Of a stretch of DNA of 8,144 bases, positions 1 to 6,067 are shown one piece after another. Made by a program: the position numbers and the translations under genes. The notes beneath the pieces were generated by a model that did not search any database, was not told the DNA's origin, and saw only the letters and a list, made by a program, of their open reading frames with translations. Each line of letters opens with the position of its first letter. Position 1 is the first letter of the stretch. Source of the DNA: Desulfocapsa sp. (GTDB lineage: Bacteria > Desulfobacterota > Desulfobulbia > Desulfobulbales > Desulfocapsaceae); the NCBI GenBank assembly GCA_029934915.1, contig JAOZLI010000118.1:1-8144 (forward strand), read 5' to 3'.

Positions 1-2
1 TC

Positions 3-56
3 GTTGGCTCCATAAAAAAAATGTCCAATCGGAAACGTTCCCGACGTCGCTTCTAA
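3..56 (+). CDS. Possible C-terminal tail of an upstream gene (partial)
   Basis: The third forward frame is open from the window edge and ends at TAA (54-56). It would encode about 17 residues finishing in a very basic stretch, MSNRKRSRRRF. Arg/Lys-rich C-termini of this kind occur on RNA-binding proteins, helicases and ribosomal proteins, but nothing here identifies the family. A short hairpin and five T's follow directly (46-67), as might be expected after a gene end. The stretch is too short to be sure it is coding at all. Confidence 0.3.
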   Translation, partial: VGSIKKMSNRKRSRRRF

Positions 57-67
57 GACGACTTTTT
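46..67 (+). terminator. Weak hairpin plus T-run, possible end of upstream unit
   Basis: GTCG (46-49) can pair with CGAC (59-62), and TTTTT follows immediately (63-67). A four-base stem is weak for an intrinsic terminator. The call rests mainly on its place just after the putative upstream stop and before the pilT pair. The adjacent 8-base palindrome CGACGTCG (42-49) competes for the same bases. Confidence 0.25.
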
Positions 68-87
68 ACGAACTTGTAAAATTTCTC

Positions 88-117
88 TTTACAATGACTA
101 GTAGAATTTGAGACAAT
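88..117 (+). promoter_or_regulatory. Candidate sigma-70 promoter for the pilT pair
   Basis: TTTACA (88-93) matches five of six bases of the -35 consensus. GACAAT (112-117), 18 bases downstream, matches four of six bases of the -10. The rest of 1-169 is AT-rich and noncoding apart from the possible upstream gene tail. The spacing to the pilT start leaves a leader of about 45 bases. This is pattern matching only. Confidence 0.3.
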
Positions 118-169
118 CCTGAATATATTACAGGCTTTTTGCCATATTTCTTTATTAAAGAGAGAAACC

Positions 170-1264
170 ATGCCCCTATTGGATAAAGTTTTTAAGGCAG
201 CTGCAGAAATGAAGGCATCGGATGTACACGTTGTCCCCGGCGAACCCTTTATGGTGCGTCGCTTGGGTAAACTTGTTCGATTGAAAAGTCAGGTGCTTAC
301 TGATGCCCATACGCTCAAAATTGTAAGTGAACTCTTAACAGACGAACAGCGGCAACTGTTAGAACAGGATCAACAGCTCGAATTCGCTTATCAACTTGAA
401 AATATAGGACGGTTCCGTGGCAGTATTATGCTGCATAATAACGGGGTTAGCGGTGTGTTTCGTTTAATCCCGGAGCAGATACCAAGTATGCAGCAGTTGG
501 GCCTACCCGCTGTGGTTGAGCCCATCCTTGAAAATCATCAGGGTATCATTTTGGTTACCGGTGCCACGGGGCATGGTAAAACCACCACCCTTGCTGCCAT
601 GGTCGATTATATCAATTCAACACGGGCACACCATATATTAACCGTTGAGGATCCCATCGAATTTATACATCCCTTAAAAAAAGGAGTGGTAAACCAGCGG
701 GAACTAGGCAAGTCAACGTTGTCCTATGGCAATGCCCTGAGGGGGGCGTTGAGGCAGGATCCAGATGTTATTGTTATTGGTGAATTAAGGGATCTTGACA
801 CCATTTCTTTAGCTGTCTCAGCGGCTGAAACTGGTCATCTTGTTATAGGGACGCTCTCCACCTCTAATGCTGCAAAAACCGTAGACAGGATCATTGATTC
901 CTATCCGCCAGGTGAACAAAACCAGGTGCGGGCAATGCTCAGTGAAGCGTTAAAGGCAGTTATTACCCAACGCTTAATTCCTGCTGCTAATGGCAAAGGA
1001 ATGGTGTTGGCATTGGAAATTTTGATTGGGAATTTGTCCATAGCTAACCTTATTCGTGACTGTAAAACCTATCAGATCCAGTCCACCATGCAGATGGGGA
1101 AGACACAGGGGATGCGCCTCATGGATGAATCCATAGTGGAGCTATTGGCAAGTGGAACAATAACTCTGGAAGCAGCACTTGCTAATGTTGAGAATAAAGC
1201 ACTTTTAAAACGGTTTATGGCTCCTGATGAGCAAGTATCGGTGGAAGAAGAGGTAGAGGAATAA
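170..1264 (+). CDS. PilT-like type IV pilus ATPase, variant copy with altered nucleotide-site motifs
   Basis: This is a hexameric secretion-type ATPase of the PilT/PilU family (364 aa), cytoplasmic, expected to act at the base of a type IV pilus in retraction. The N-terminal PAS-like domain covers roughly residues 1-100, followed by the RecA-like core. Visible motifs are Walker A GATGHGKT (131-138; PilT usually has GPTGSGKS), the Asp box TVEDPIEF (158-165), and Walker B with DPDVIVIGE (197-205; Glu205 probably catalytic). In the His box His223 is present, but the second histidine is Ser230. The tail is acidic (EEVEE). The start is ATG with a weak purine-rich site (AAAGAGAG) upstream. The next gene, another PilT, begins five bases after the stop, so the two are probably co-transcribed. 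The changed motifs suggest a PilU-like accessory or partner role rather than the main retraction motor; that is inference. Family assignment is secure, exact role is not. Confidence 0.93.
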   Translation: MPLLDKVFKAAAEMKASDVHVVPGEPFMVRRLGKLVRLKSQVLTDAHTLKIVSELLTDEQRQLLEQDQQLEFAYQLENIGRFRGSIMLHNNGVSGVFRLIPEQIPSMQQLGLPAVVEPILENHQGIILVTGATGHGKTTTLAAMVDYINSTRAHHILTVEDPIEFIHPLKKGVVNQRELGKSTLSYGNALRGALRQDPDVIVIGELRDLDTISLAVSAAETGHLVIGTLSTSNAAKTVDRIIDSYPPGEQNQVRAMLSEALKAVITQRLIPAANGKGMVLALEILIGNLSIANLIRDCKTYQIQSTMQMGKTQGMRLMDESIVELLASGTITLEAALANVENKALLKRFMAPDEQVSVEEEVEE

Positions 1265-1269
1265 ACGAT

Positions 1270-2319
1270 ATGGCTCAAATTGATGAATATTTTACAAAGA
1301 TGAAGGAACATGGAGCAAGTGACCTGCATATGGTGATAGGCTTTCCCCCGCTTTTACGCCTGCGTGGCGAGCTTGTACCACTGGATGCTCCGGTGCTGAC
1401 TGCAGAATCGAATAAGAAAATGCTCTTTGAGATTCTCGATGAGACCCAGCAGGAAGCGATAGAGAAAAATAAAGATTTTGATAAAGCTTATGAACTTGAG
1501 GGCGTCGGTCGGTTTCGTTGTAACTTTCTCTATCAAAAAAGAGGTATTGGTGCAGTTTTTCGTATTATCCCGACAAAAATATTAACGCTTGACCAACTGG
1601 GAATGCCGGAGGTTGTTAATAGAATTGCCAATTACGAAAGGGGACTAGTGCTTGTGACGGGCCCCACCGGGAGTGGTAAGTCCACCACCATGGCCGCTAT
1701 CATTGACATGATTAATGATACCCACCCCAAACATATTATTACCATCGAAGATCCTTTGGAGTTTGTGCATCCAAATAAGAAATGTATTTTTTCCCAACGA
1801 GAAATCGGGACCCATGCAGTAAGTTTTGGCAAAGCACTTCTGGTTGCCGCCCGGGAAGACCCGGATGTGATTTTAGTCGGCGAAATGCGAGATCTTGAGA
1901 CGATTTCTCTAGCTCTTACCTGTGCAGAGCTTGGTATTCTTGTGTTTGGAACCTTGCATACTAATAGTGCTGCCAAAACTATAGACAGGGTTATCAATGC
2001 TTTTCCATCTGATGAACAGGCTCAGGCCAGAACAATGCTTTCGGAATCTCTGAAGGCAGTCATTGCTCAACAGTTATTGAAAACTAAAGATGGTAAAGGA
2101 CGTTGTGCTGCAATTGAGGTACTTATTGGCTCTTCAGCTTTGGCAAGTATTATCAGAGATGGGAAAATTACGCAGATCAATTCCCTCATTCAGACAGGGA
2201 AAAAACAGGGAATGCAGACCATGGATACTCATCTGCAAGAGCTGATTGATAGTGGGAAAATAACCAAGGAAGCAGCGAGAGAGAAAGCAATTGATAAGAG
2301 TTTGTTTGGTGCAGAATAG
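1270..2319 (+). CDS. pilT: PilT, type IV pilus retraction ATPase (canonical copy)
   Basis: Twitching-motility ATPase PilT (349 aa, the usual PilT length), which hydrolyses ATP to disassemble pilus fibres. The N-terminal domain covers about 1-100 and the ATPase core about 105-300. Walker A is the standard GPTGSGKSTT (131-140). The Asp box is TIEDPLEF (158-165), and Walker B ends in DPDVILVGEMRD (197-208) with Glu205. The His-box segment GTLHTNSAAK (227-236) keeps His230, but position 223, usually histidine in PilT (GHLV), is Ile. The C-terminal helix region ALASIIRDGK (290-299) corresponds to the AIRNLIRE-type motif needed for retraction in known PilTs. A good ribosome site (AGGTAGAGGA, 1251-1260) lies inside the end of the preceding paralog. 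Hand alignment with that paralog is gap-free over 340 residues with about 165 identities, showing an old tandem duplication. No pilin or pilus assembly genes are in the window. Confidence 0.95.
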   Translation: MAQIDEYFTKMKEHGASDLHMVIGFPPLLRLRGELVPLDAPVLTAESNKKMLFEILDETQQEAIEKNKDFDKAYELEGVGRFRCNFLYQKRGIGAVFRIIPTKILTLDQLGMPEVVNRIANYERGLVLVTGPTGSGKSTTMAAIIDMINDTHPKHIITIEDPLEFVHPNKKCIFSQREIGTHAVSFGKALLVAAREDPDVILVGEMRDLETISLALTCAELGILVFGTLHTNSAAKTIDRVINAFPSDEQAQARTMLSESLKAVIAQQLLKTKDGKGRCAAIEVLIGSSALASIIRDGKITQINSLIQTGKKQGMQTMDTHLQELIDSGKITKEAAREKAIDKSLFGAE

Positions 2320-2362
2320 TCGCTTTGATTTACATGATTACCATCAAAGCTCAGGTAATTGC

Positions 2363-2401
2363 AAAATCGAAAAGTAGGAGTCCGCCCCTGCGGACGATTT
2401 T
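2363..2401 (+). terminator. GC-rich hairpin after the pilT pair; possible terminator or dispersed palindromic repeat
   Basis: A perfect six-base stem with a four-base loop, GTCCGC-CCCT-GCGGAC, spans 2380-2395 and is followed by GATTTT. An outer inverted repeat, AAAATCG (2363-2369) with CGATTTT (2395-2401), encloses it with an unpaired left-side bulge. It sits 60 bases after the pilT stop and is the only stable hairpin pointing that way, so it may end the pilT transcript. The T-run is short. Small palindromes of this look are often dispersed repeats in related genomes, which is the main alternative. Confidence 0.45.
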
Positions 2402-2460
2402 GGTTGGTATTACACACATTTTTCGTCCCCGTTCCTAAGTTGCAAAGCGATTGCCGATTG

Positions 2461-2501
2461 ACCAAAAAGGCAAGATCAAATAAATGACCCTACCTTTTGG
2501 T
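2461..2501 (-). terminator. Intrinsic terminator of the PEP-CTERM gene
   Basis: Read on the minus strand, GGTAGGGTC (rc of 2486-2494) pairs with GATCTTGCC (rc of 2469-2477) around an eight-base AT loop, followed by TTTTTGGT. An upstream ACCAAAA can extend the stem through the T-run. Three of the nine stem pairs are G-U on the minus strand but would be A-C mismatches if transcribed from the plus strand, so the fold favours minus-strand RNA. It begins 17 bases after the stop codon of the 2518-2958 gene. Confidence 0.65.
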
Positions 2502-2517
2502 ACTGTAGCTTTGTCTG

Positions 2518-2958
2518 TTATTGCCTCTTTCTTGTACCGAACCTGGCAAGACCAATTAGGCCCGTACCAAAGAGAAGCAGGGTGGCTGGTTCCGGTATTG
2601 GGGTAGACCAGTTTGAAGCGAGCAGATCACTGGGGTCTCCTCCTACTTCTAAAAAGTCTTCTGTGCCTGTGGATAAGGGGAAGTGGTTGGGGGCTTGATC
2701 AGTGAGGAAACGAAAATGAAAGGTACGAATGTCACCAAAACCAAGCCTGCCTCCGAGGGCTGTGAAGGTCCACTTTAGAGTACTCTTTTTGATAGTAAAA
2801 TCCGTATCAAGAATGGCATTCATATCGAATGCTATCGGGGCAATCTGGGAATGGTCTGGTGCCGTGGTATCTGATGATGTCAAGATCGTAGTAGCCTGAG
2901 TGTTTACAACCGCTAAACTGAAGGCTATTGTCAATACTGATAGGATTAGTCTTTTCAT
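2518..2958 (-). CDS. Small secreted PEP-CTERM sorting-domain protein
   Basis: A 146-residue exported protein. An N-terminal signal peptide (MKR, then hydrophobic to about residue 19, likely cut near QA-TT at 21-24) leads into an approximately 95-residue region that I do not recognise. That region is polar, has no cysteine, and is rich in Thr, Phe and Asp. The C-terminus is a textbook PEP-CTERM tag: PEPATLLLF (122-130), a hydrophobic segment to about 138, then a basic end (ARFGTRKRQ). By family knowledge an exosortase (EpsH/XrtA type) recognises this tag and the mature protein goes to the cell surface or exopolysaccharide. No exosortase is in the window. The ATG is preceded by a strong ribosome site, AGAGGGGAC. 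The gene is alone on the minus strand, convergent with the pilT pair and divergent from rlmE, with its own terminator. The core resembles short structural PEP-CTERM proteins; no enzymatic motif is visible. Confidence 0.9.
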   Translation of the reverse strand: MKRLILSVLTIAFSLAVVNTQATTILTSSDTTAPDHSQIAPIAFDMNAILDTDFTIKKSTLKWTFTALGGRLGFGDIRTFHFRFLTDQAPNHFPLSTGTEDFLEVGGDPSDLLASNWSTPIPEPATLLLFGTGLIGLARFGTRKRQ

Positions 2959-3417
2959 CTTGTCCCCTCTAGATTGTGCGTTAGGCTTTGCTGTTCTTTG
3001 ATTGCTCCCTTTTCTTTATATTTCTAATTATTGTTCTTCAATTATAAAGCATTTTGGATGGAAAAGATATCCGTATAAATACCCAATTTGGGGGTGAAAG
3101 AGTAAATAAATTTTCGGATTGTGGGCGTAAAATCTGGTGATTAACTATCGATTGCGGAGTCTCACAGTATCGCTTACCTGAACGGTGAATGTCGAATTTC
3201 GTAGGATAACAAAACGTTGCGTAGTTAAGATGCTGTATTAATAATGTCTAATTTTAGATGTTCCCAAGATTTGTCACATTCGAAGTTGTCCATCCGAGAC
3301 TCTCAGCCGTCTTGAAGAAGAGTGAATGCCTTTCGGTCTTGTAAAACGCTGCCAAATACGCTAAAAAGCAGGGAACTGAAGTATGGTTTTTTTCAATCAC
3401 TACCAATCTGGCGGACT
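2959..3417. other. AT-rich divergent intergenic region without a supportable gene
   Basis: This stretch lies between the PEP-CTERM start (minus) and the likely rlmE start (plus). It must hold the promoters for both. On the minus strand a perfect TATAAT lies at 3041-3046 but has no good -35 box. On the plus strand only a weak pair is seen at 3217-3245. Two seven-base units, GAATGTC and GAATTTC (3187-3200), resemble the units of the palindrome upstream of ruvA. I see no tRNA, no convincing riboswitch and no LexA-type inverted repeat. Bases 3322-3417 are open in the rlmE frame and may be coding if the upstream GTG is used. Confidence 0.6.
3217..3245 (+). promoter_or_regulatory. Weak candidate promoter for the rlmE-to-panB series
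   Basis: TTGCGT (3217-3222) and AATAAT (3240-3245) are separated by 17 bases. The -10 matches five of six bases, the -35 only three of six. It would leave a leader of about 165 bases before the GTG at 3418. It is the best pair I found upstream of the operon, but support is weak. Confidence 0.2.
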
Positions 3418-4020
3418 GTGCGTAAAGTAAAAGATTTTTATTATAAAAAGGCCAAGAAAGATAACTATCCGGCCAGGTCAGTGTACAAGCTCGAAGAGGC
3501 TTTGAATAAACACAAGTTTATTCGGCGCGGCGATTCTGTGCTGGATCTTGGGTGTTGCCCCGGCAGTTGGTCTCTATATGCTTCTGAAGTGGTGGGTGAA
3601 TCTGGTATTGTTGTTGGTGCAGATTTGAAGGAGGTAAGTGCATCTCCTCGTCCGGGTGGTTCTGAAATAATCTGGCTCAGGCAGAATATTATGGATCCGG
3701 AATTCATAGAGATCGTGCGTAAAATACGGCCATCTTTTAAGGTGCTGATATCTGATCTTGCACCTCGCACCACTGGTAACCGCTGGACAGATCATCAACA
3801 GTCCATGCGTCTTATACGAGAAACCCTTGCGTTGGCCGAAAAATTATTGAATCGTAATGGCCATTTTTATTGTAAGGCCTTTCAGGGTGAGGACTTTCCT
3901 GAGTTCATAAAGGAAGTCAAGGATCTGTTTCAAAAAGTAAAAACAATTAAACCCAAAAGTTCCCGCACAGAAAGTCGTGAGGTGTTTGTGCTGGGCATGG
4001 GGTTCCAAGGAAAAAAATAG
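3418..4020 (+). CDS. rlmE: RlmE (FtsJ/RrmJ), 23S rRNA uridine-2552 2'-O-methyltransferase
   Basis: SAM-dependent RNA 2'-O-methyltransferase that modifies U2552 in the A-loop of 23S rRNA, a late step in 50S assembly. From the GTG at 3418 the protein is 200 aa, close to E. coli RlmE (209). It begins directly with the conserved family start (RKVKDFYYKKAKK, then YPARSVYKLEE). The SAM loop is DLGCCPGSWS (43-52; family form DLGAAPGGWS). The K-D-K-E catalytic tetrad is complete: Lys24, Asp113 (SDLAP), Lys153 (CKAFQGED) and Glu188 (SREVFVLG). The frame stays open upstream to a GTG at 3322, which would add 32 residues (to 232 aa) that do not look like the family. I chose 3418 on conservation; the ribosome site at either start is poor (GGCGG before 3418, GAAGAAG almost touching 3322). 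The gene yebC follows after 18 bases. Confidence 0.93.
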   Translation: MRKVKDFYYKKAKKDNYPARSVYKLEEALNKHKFIRRGDSVLDLGCCPGSWSLYASEVVGESGIVVGADLKEVSASPRPGGSEIIWLRQNIMDPEFIEIVRKIRPSFKVLISDLAPRTTGNRWTDHQQSMRLIRETLALAEKLLNRNGHFYCKAFQGEDFPEFIKEVKDLFQKVKTIKPKSSRTESREVFVLGMGFQGKK

Positions 4021-4038
4021 AATTTAGAGGATTACATT

Positions 4039-4788
4039 ATGTCAGGACATTCCAAATGGGCAAATATAAAGCATAAAAAAGGGGCTACAGATGCAAGACG
4101 TGGAAAGATTTTTACTCGTCTGATTAAAGAAATCACAGTGGCCGCACGGATGGGTGGTGGTGATCCAGATGGAAATCCGCGCCTCCGTAGTGCTATTGCT
4201 GGTGCCCGCTCTGAAAATATGCCCAAGGACAATATAACCCGTGCCATCAAAAAAGGAACCGGTGAGCTTGAGGGCGAAGTGTATGATGAGATCCTCTACG
4301 AAGGATACGGTCCCGGTGGAATTGCCGTTCTGGTCGAATGTATGACTGATAATCGTAACCGAACAGTGGCTGAAATTCGCCACGCCTTTGCCAAAAGCAA
4401 CGGTAACCTTGGTGAATCCGGTTGCGTTGCCTATATGTTCGATAAAAAAGGTGTCATTTATGTCGATCAGTCCACGACAACTGAAGAAAAACTGATGGAT
4501 CTGGCTATCGAGGCAGGAGCCGATGATGTGGAAGAGGATGGCGATCAGTTTCAGGTAATGACAGCTGCAGATGATTTTGATGAGGTTCGTGAAGGGTTGG
4601 AAAAAGCAGGAGTAAATATTGCCGAGGCCTCTCTTTCCATGGTTCCACAAAATACCATTGCAGTTACCGAGGAGAAGCAGGCAAAGGCGCTCATTCGATT
4701 ATTGCAGACCCTTGAAGAGAACGAAGATGTGCAAAATGTTCATGCCAATTGCGATATTGACGATAAATTGATGGAAGAGTTAGCCTAA
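4039..4788 (+). CDS. yebC: YebC/TACO1-family translation-associated protein
   Basis: Full-length YebC-family protein (249 aa; E. coli YebC is 246). The hallmark N-terminus [15 protein letters not shown] is followed by the three-domain YebC fold. Other visible family stretches are the [13 protein letters not shown] loop (38-50), [14 protein letters not shown] (60-73) and [10 protein letters not shown] (87-96). Family members were long called transcriptional regulators; later work on YebC and mitochondrial TACO1 supports a role in relieving ribosome stalling, including at proline-rich stretches. The sequence alone does not decide between these roles. The ATG has a good ribosome site (AGAGG, 4026-4030). 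It lies 18 bases after rlmE and six bases before ruvC. The yebC-ruvC neighbourhood is common across bacteria, which supports both calls. Confidence 0.96.
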   Translation: MSGHSKWANIKHKKGATDARRGKIFTRLIKEITVAARMGGGDPDGNPRLRSAIAGARSENMPKDNITRAIKKGTGELEGEVYDEILYEGYGPGGIAVLVECMTDNRNRTVAEIRHAFAKSNGNLGESGCVAYMFDKKGVIYVDQSTTTEEKLMDLAIEAGADDVEEDGDQFQVMTAADDFDEVREGLEKAGVNIAEASLSMVPQNTIAVTEEKQAKALIRLLQTLEENEDVQNVHANCDIDDKLMEELA

Positions 4789-4794
4789 GATACG

Positions 4795-5268
4795 GTGCAA
4801 CGAATCTTAGGAATTGATCCCGGTTCAAGGATAACGGGGTACGGAATTATCGATTCTATTCCGGGGAAGGTCAGTTTTGTTTCCTGCGGGGTGATTAAAA
4901 CTACCCAGAAATACCCACTGGCCAATCGTTTGAACGAGATTTTTGAAGGAATTAATGAGGTCATTCAGATTCATGACCCCGAAGTTGCTGCAGTTGAAGA
5001 AGTATTTATGGCAAGTAATCCGAATTCTGCTTTAAAATTAGGCCAGGCCAGGGGCGCAGCGGTGGTGGCGGCCATGCAGAACGGGCTTGGCGTTCACGAT
5101 TACAGTGCCAAGAAAGTGAAACGGGCAGTGGTTGGGTATGGCCAGGCGGAAAAAGGCCAGGTGCAGCGTATGATTCGTATGCTCCTTAATCTTTCGGCAA
5201 CACCGAGTAACGATGCCGCAGATGCTTTGGCTGTGGCCATTTGTCATGCGAATCATCAAATAATTTAA
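4795..5268 (+). CDS. ruvC: RuvC, Holliday junction resolvase
   Basis: Dimeric, metal-dependent endonuclease that makes paired nicks across Holliday junctions during recombinational repair, working on junctions held by RuvAB. It has 157 aa (family about 160-175, so slightly short at the C-terminus). The four acidic catalytic residues are all present: Asp8 (GIDPG), Glu68 (VEEVFMASN), and Asp140 and Asp143 (DAADALAVA). The conserved SALKLGQARG stretch at 78-87 is intact. The start is GTG six bases after the yebC stop. No strong ribosome site sits at normal distance; GGAAGAG (4773-4779) is about 15 bases upstream, so translation is probably coupled to yebC. A 181-base gap containing a large palindrome separates it from ruvA. 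Confidence 0.96.
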   Translation: MQRILGIDPGSRITGYGIIDSIPGKVSFVSCGVIKTTQKYPLANRLNEIFEGINEVIQIHDPEVAAVEEVFMASNPNSALKLGQARGAAVVAAMQNGLGVHDYSAKKVKRAVVGYGQAEKGQVQRMIRMLLNLSATPSNDAADALAVAICHANHQII

Positions 5269-5326
5269 TAGTATAGGGGTTTTCATTTTCGAATAATTTT
5301 AAAGATGAAAATCAAAAGACAACGAC

Positions 5327-5437
5327 GAATATCGAATGTCGAACAGGGAATGTCGAACCGCAGAAGGGAAAAAACTTCAAGCTGTCGTCTTTTATTCCGA
5401 TCGACATTCGACATTCCTTGTTCGATATTCGACATTC
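5327..5437. repeat. Large imperfect palindrome of seven-base units between ruvC and ruvA
   Basis: The left arm 5327-5357 and right arm 5407-5437 (31 bases each) are inverted copies with three differences. In RNA two of these become G-U pairs and one an A-C mismatch, so the plus-strand transcript can form a stem of about 31 pairs around a 49-base loop. Both arms are built of heptamers. The left reads GAATATC, GAATGTC, GAACAGG, GAATGTC. The right, starting at 5403, reads GACATTC twice, then CTTGTTC, GATATTC, GACATTC. Repeats with this look are known to me as dispersed intergenic elements in several environmental bacteria; copy number here cannot be seen. The right arm ends 12 bases before the ruvA ATG. 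No encoded transposase or target duplication is visible. Confidence 0.85.
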
Positions 5438-5449
5438 TCTTTTCACGCC

Positions 5450-6067
5450 ATGATAGCATCCCTCACAGGAAAAGTTCAATACATCACAACGGATCGATGT
5501 ATAATCGATGTAAATGGTGTGGGCTATGAAGTCTTCCTCTCCACTGAAGGTATTTCCAAACTCCCCGAGCAGGGCGAACAACTGTTCCTCCATATTCACA
5601 CGAGTGTCAGAGAAGATGCTATTGTTCTGTTTGGTTTTGCAGAACAGGTGGAAAAAGAGATGTTCCTTACCCTGAAAACCGTGTCTGGGATAGGCCCTAA
5701 GCTTGCTCTTGCGGTACTTTCCGGAATGCAGATTGATATGCTTTGTCAGGCTATAGGTGGTGAGGATATAAAAACTCTTACAACAATTCAAGGGGTGGGG
5801 AAAAAGACTGCGGAGCGGATCTGTGTTGAGTTAAAAGATAAAGTTGGTACTATGCAATCTGTTTCTTCTGCAACTAGTGGCAGTGTCGCAGTTGGCAAAG
5901 TGTCCTCTGAGTTGGCAGATGCCCTTTCAGCATTAGTCAACCTGGGCTATCCCGATGCTGTTACCCGGGAGGCGCTGGCTAAGGTAAAGACAGATGTCGG
6001 AGACGATGTTTTTGGTAAGATGCGAATAGAGGACCTCATTAGAGAAGGACTACGCGTGCTCTCATGA
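5450..6067 (+). CDS. ruvA: RuvA, Holliday junction branch-migration DNA-binding subunit
   Basis: RuvA tetramers bind the four-way junction and load RuvB rings. From the ATG at 5450 the protein is 205 aa (E. coli 203) and starts with the family's MIASLTGKV. The OB-fold domain covers about 1-64. The acidic pin residues Glu55 and Asp56 ([10 protein letters not shown]) are present. Two helix-hairpin-helix motifs follow (VSGIGPKLA at 78-86; [12 protein letters not shown] at 113-124), then a flexible linker (about 133-150) and the RuvB-binding C-terminal domain (151-205). The frame stays open upstream through a palindromic repeat to an ATG at 5336, which would add 38 non-family residues; I reject that start. 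No purine-rich ribosome site precedes 5450 (TCTCTTTTCACGCC), which is unusual here. The stop overlaps the ruvB start (ATGA). Confidence 0.95.
   Translation: MIASLTGKVQYITTDRCIIDVNGVGYEVFLSTEGISKLPEQGEQLFLHIHTSVREDAIVLFGFAEQVEKEMFLTLKTVSGIGPKLALAVLSGMQIDMLCQAIGGEDIKTLTTIQGVGKKTAERICVELKDKVGTMQSVSSATSGSVAVGKVSSELADALSALVNLGYPDAVTREALAKVKTDVGDDVFGKMRIEDLIREGLRVLS

Noticed and set aside
2229..2465. Minus-strand open frame of 78 codons over the end of pilT and the hairpin
   Set aside because: It overlaps the conserved pilT C-terminus, includes the hairpin repeat, and shows no family features.
2960..3060. Possible cyclic di-GMP riboswitch before the PEP-CTERM gene (GCAAAGCC on the minus strand)
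   Set aside because: Only one motif-like piece is present; the second conserved loop and the paired stems are not found at the expected places.
3121..3417. LexA/SOS box upstream of the ruv series
   Set aside because: CTGT at 3233-3236 lacks the matching ACAG half at eight bases, and no other clear inverted half-sites were seen.
4042..4650. Minus-strand open frame of 202 codons
   Set aside because: It lies antisense to yebC, whose protein is clearly conserved; the reverse translation shows no domain.
5305..5529. Plus-strand open frame of 74 codons across the palindrome
   Set aside because: It is formed by the repeat arms and out-of-frame ruvA sequence; the frame is explained by the seven-base units.
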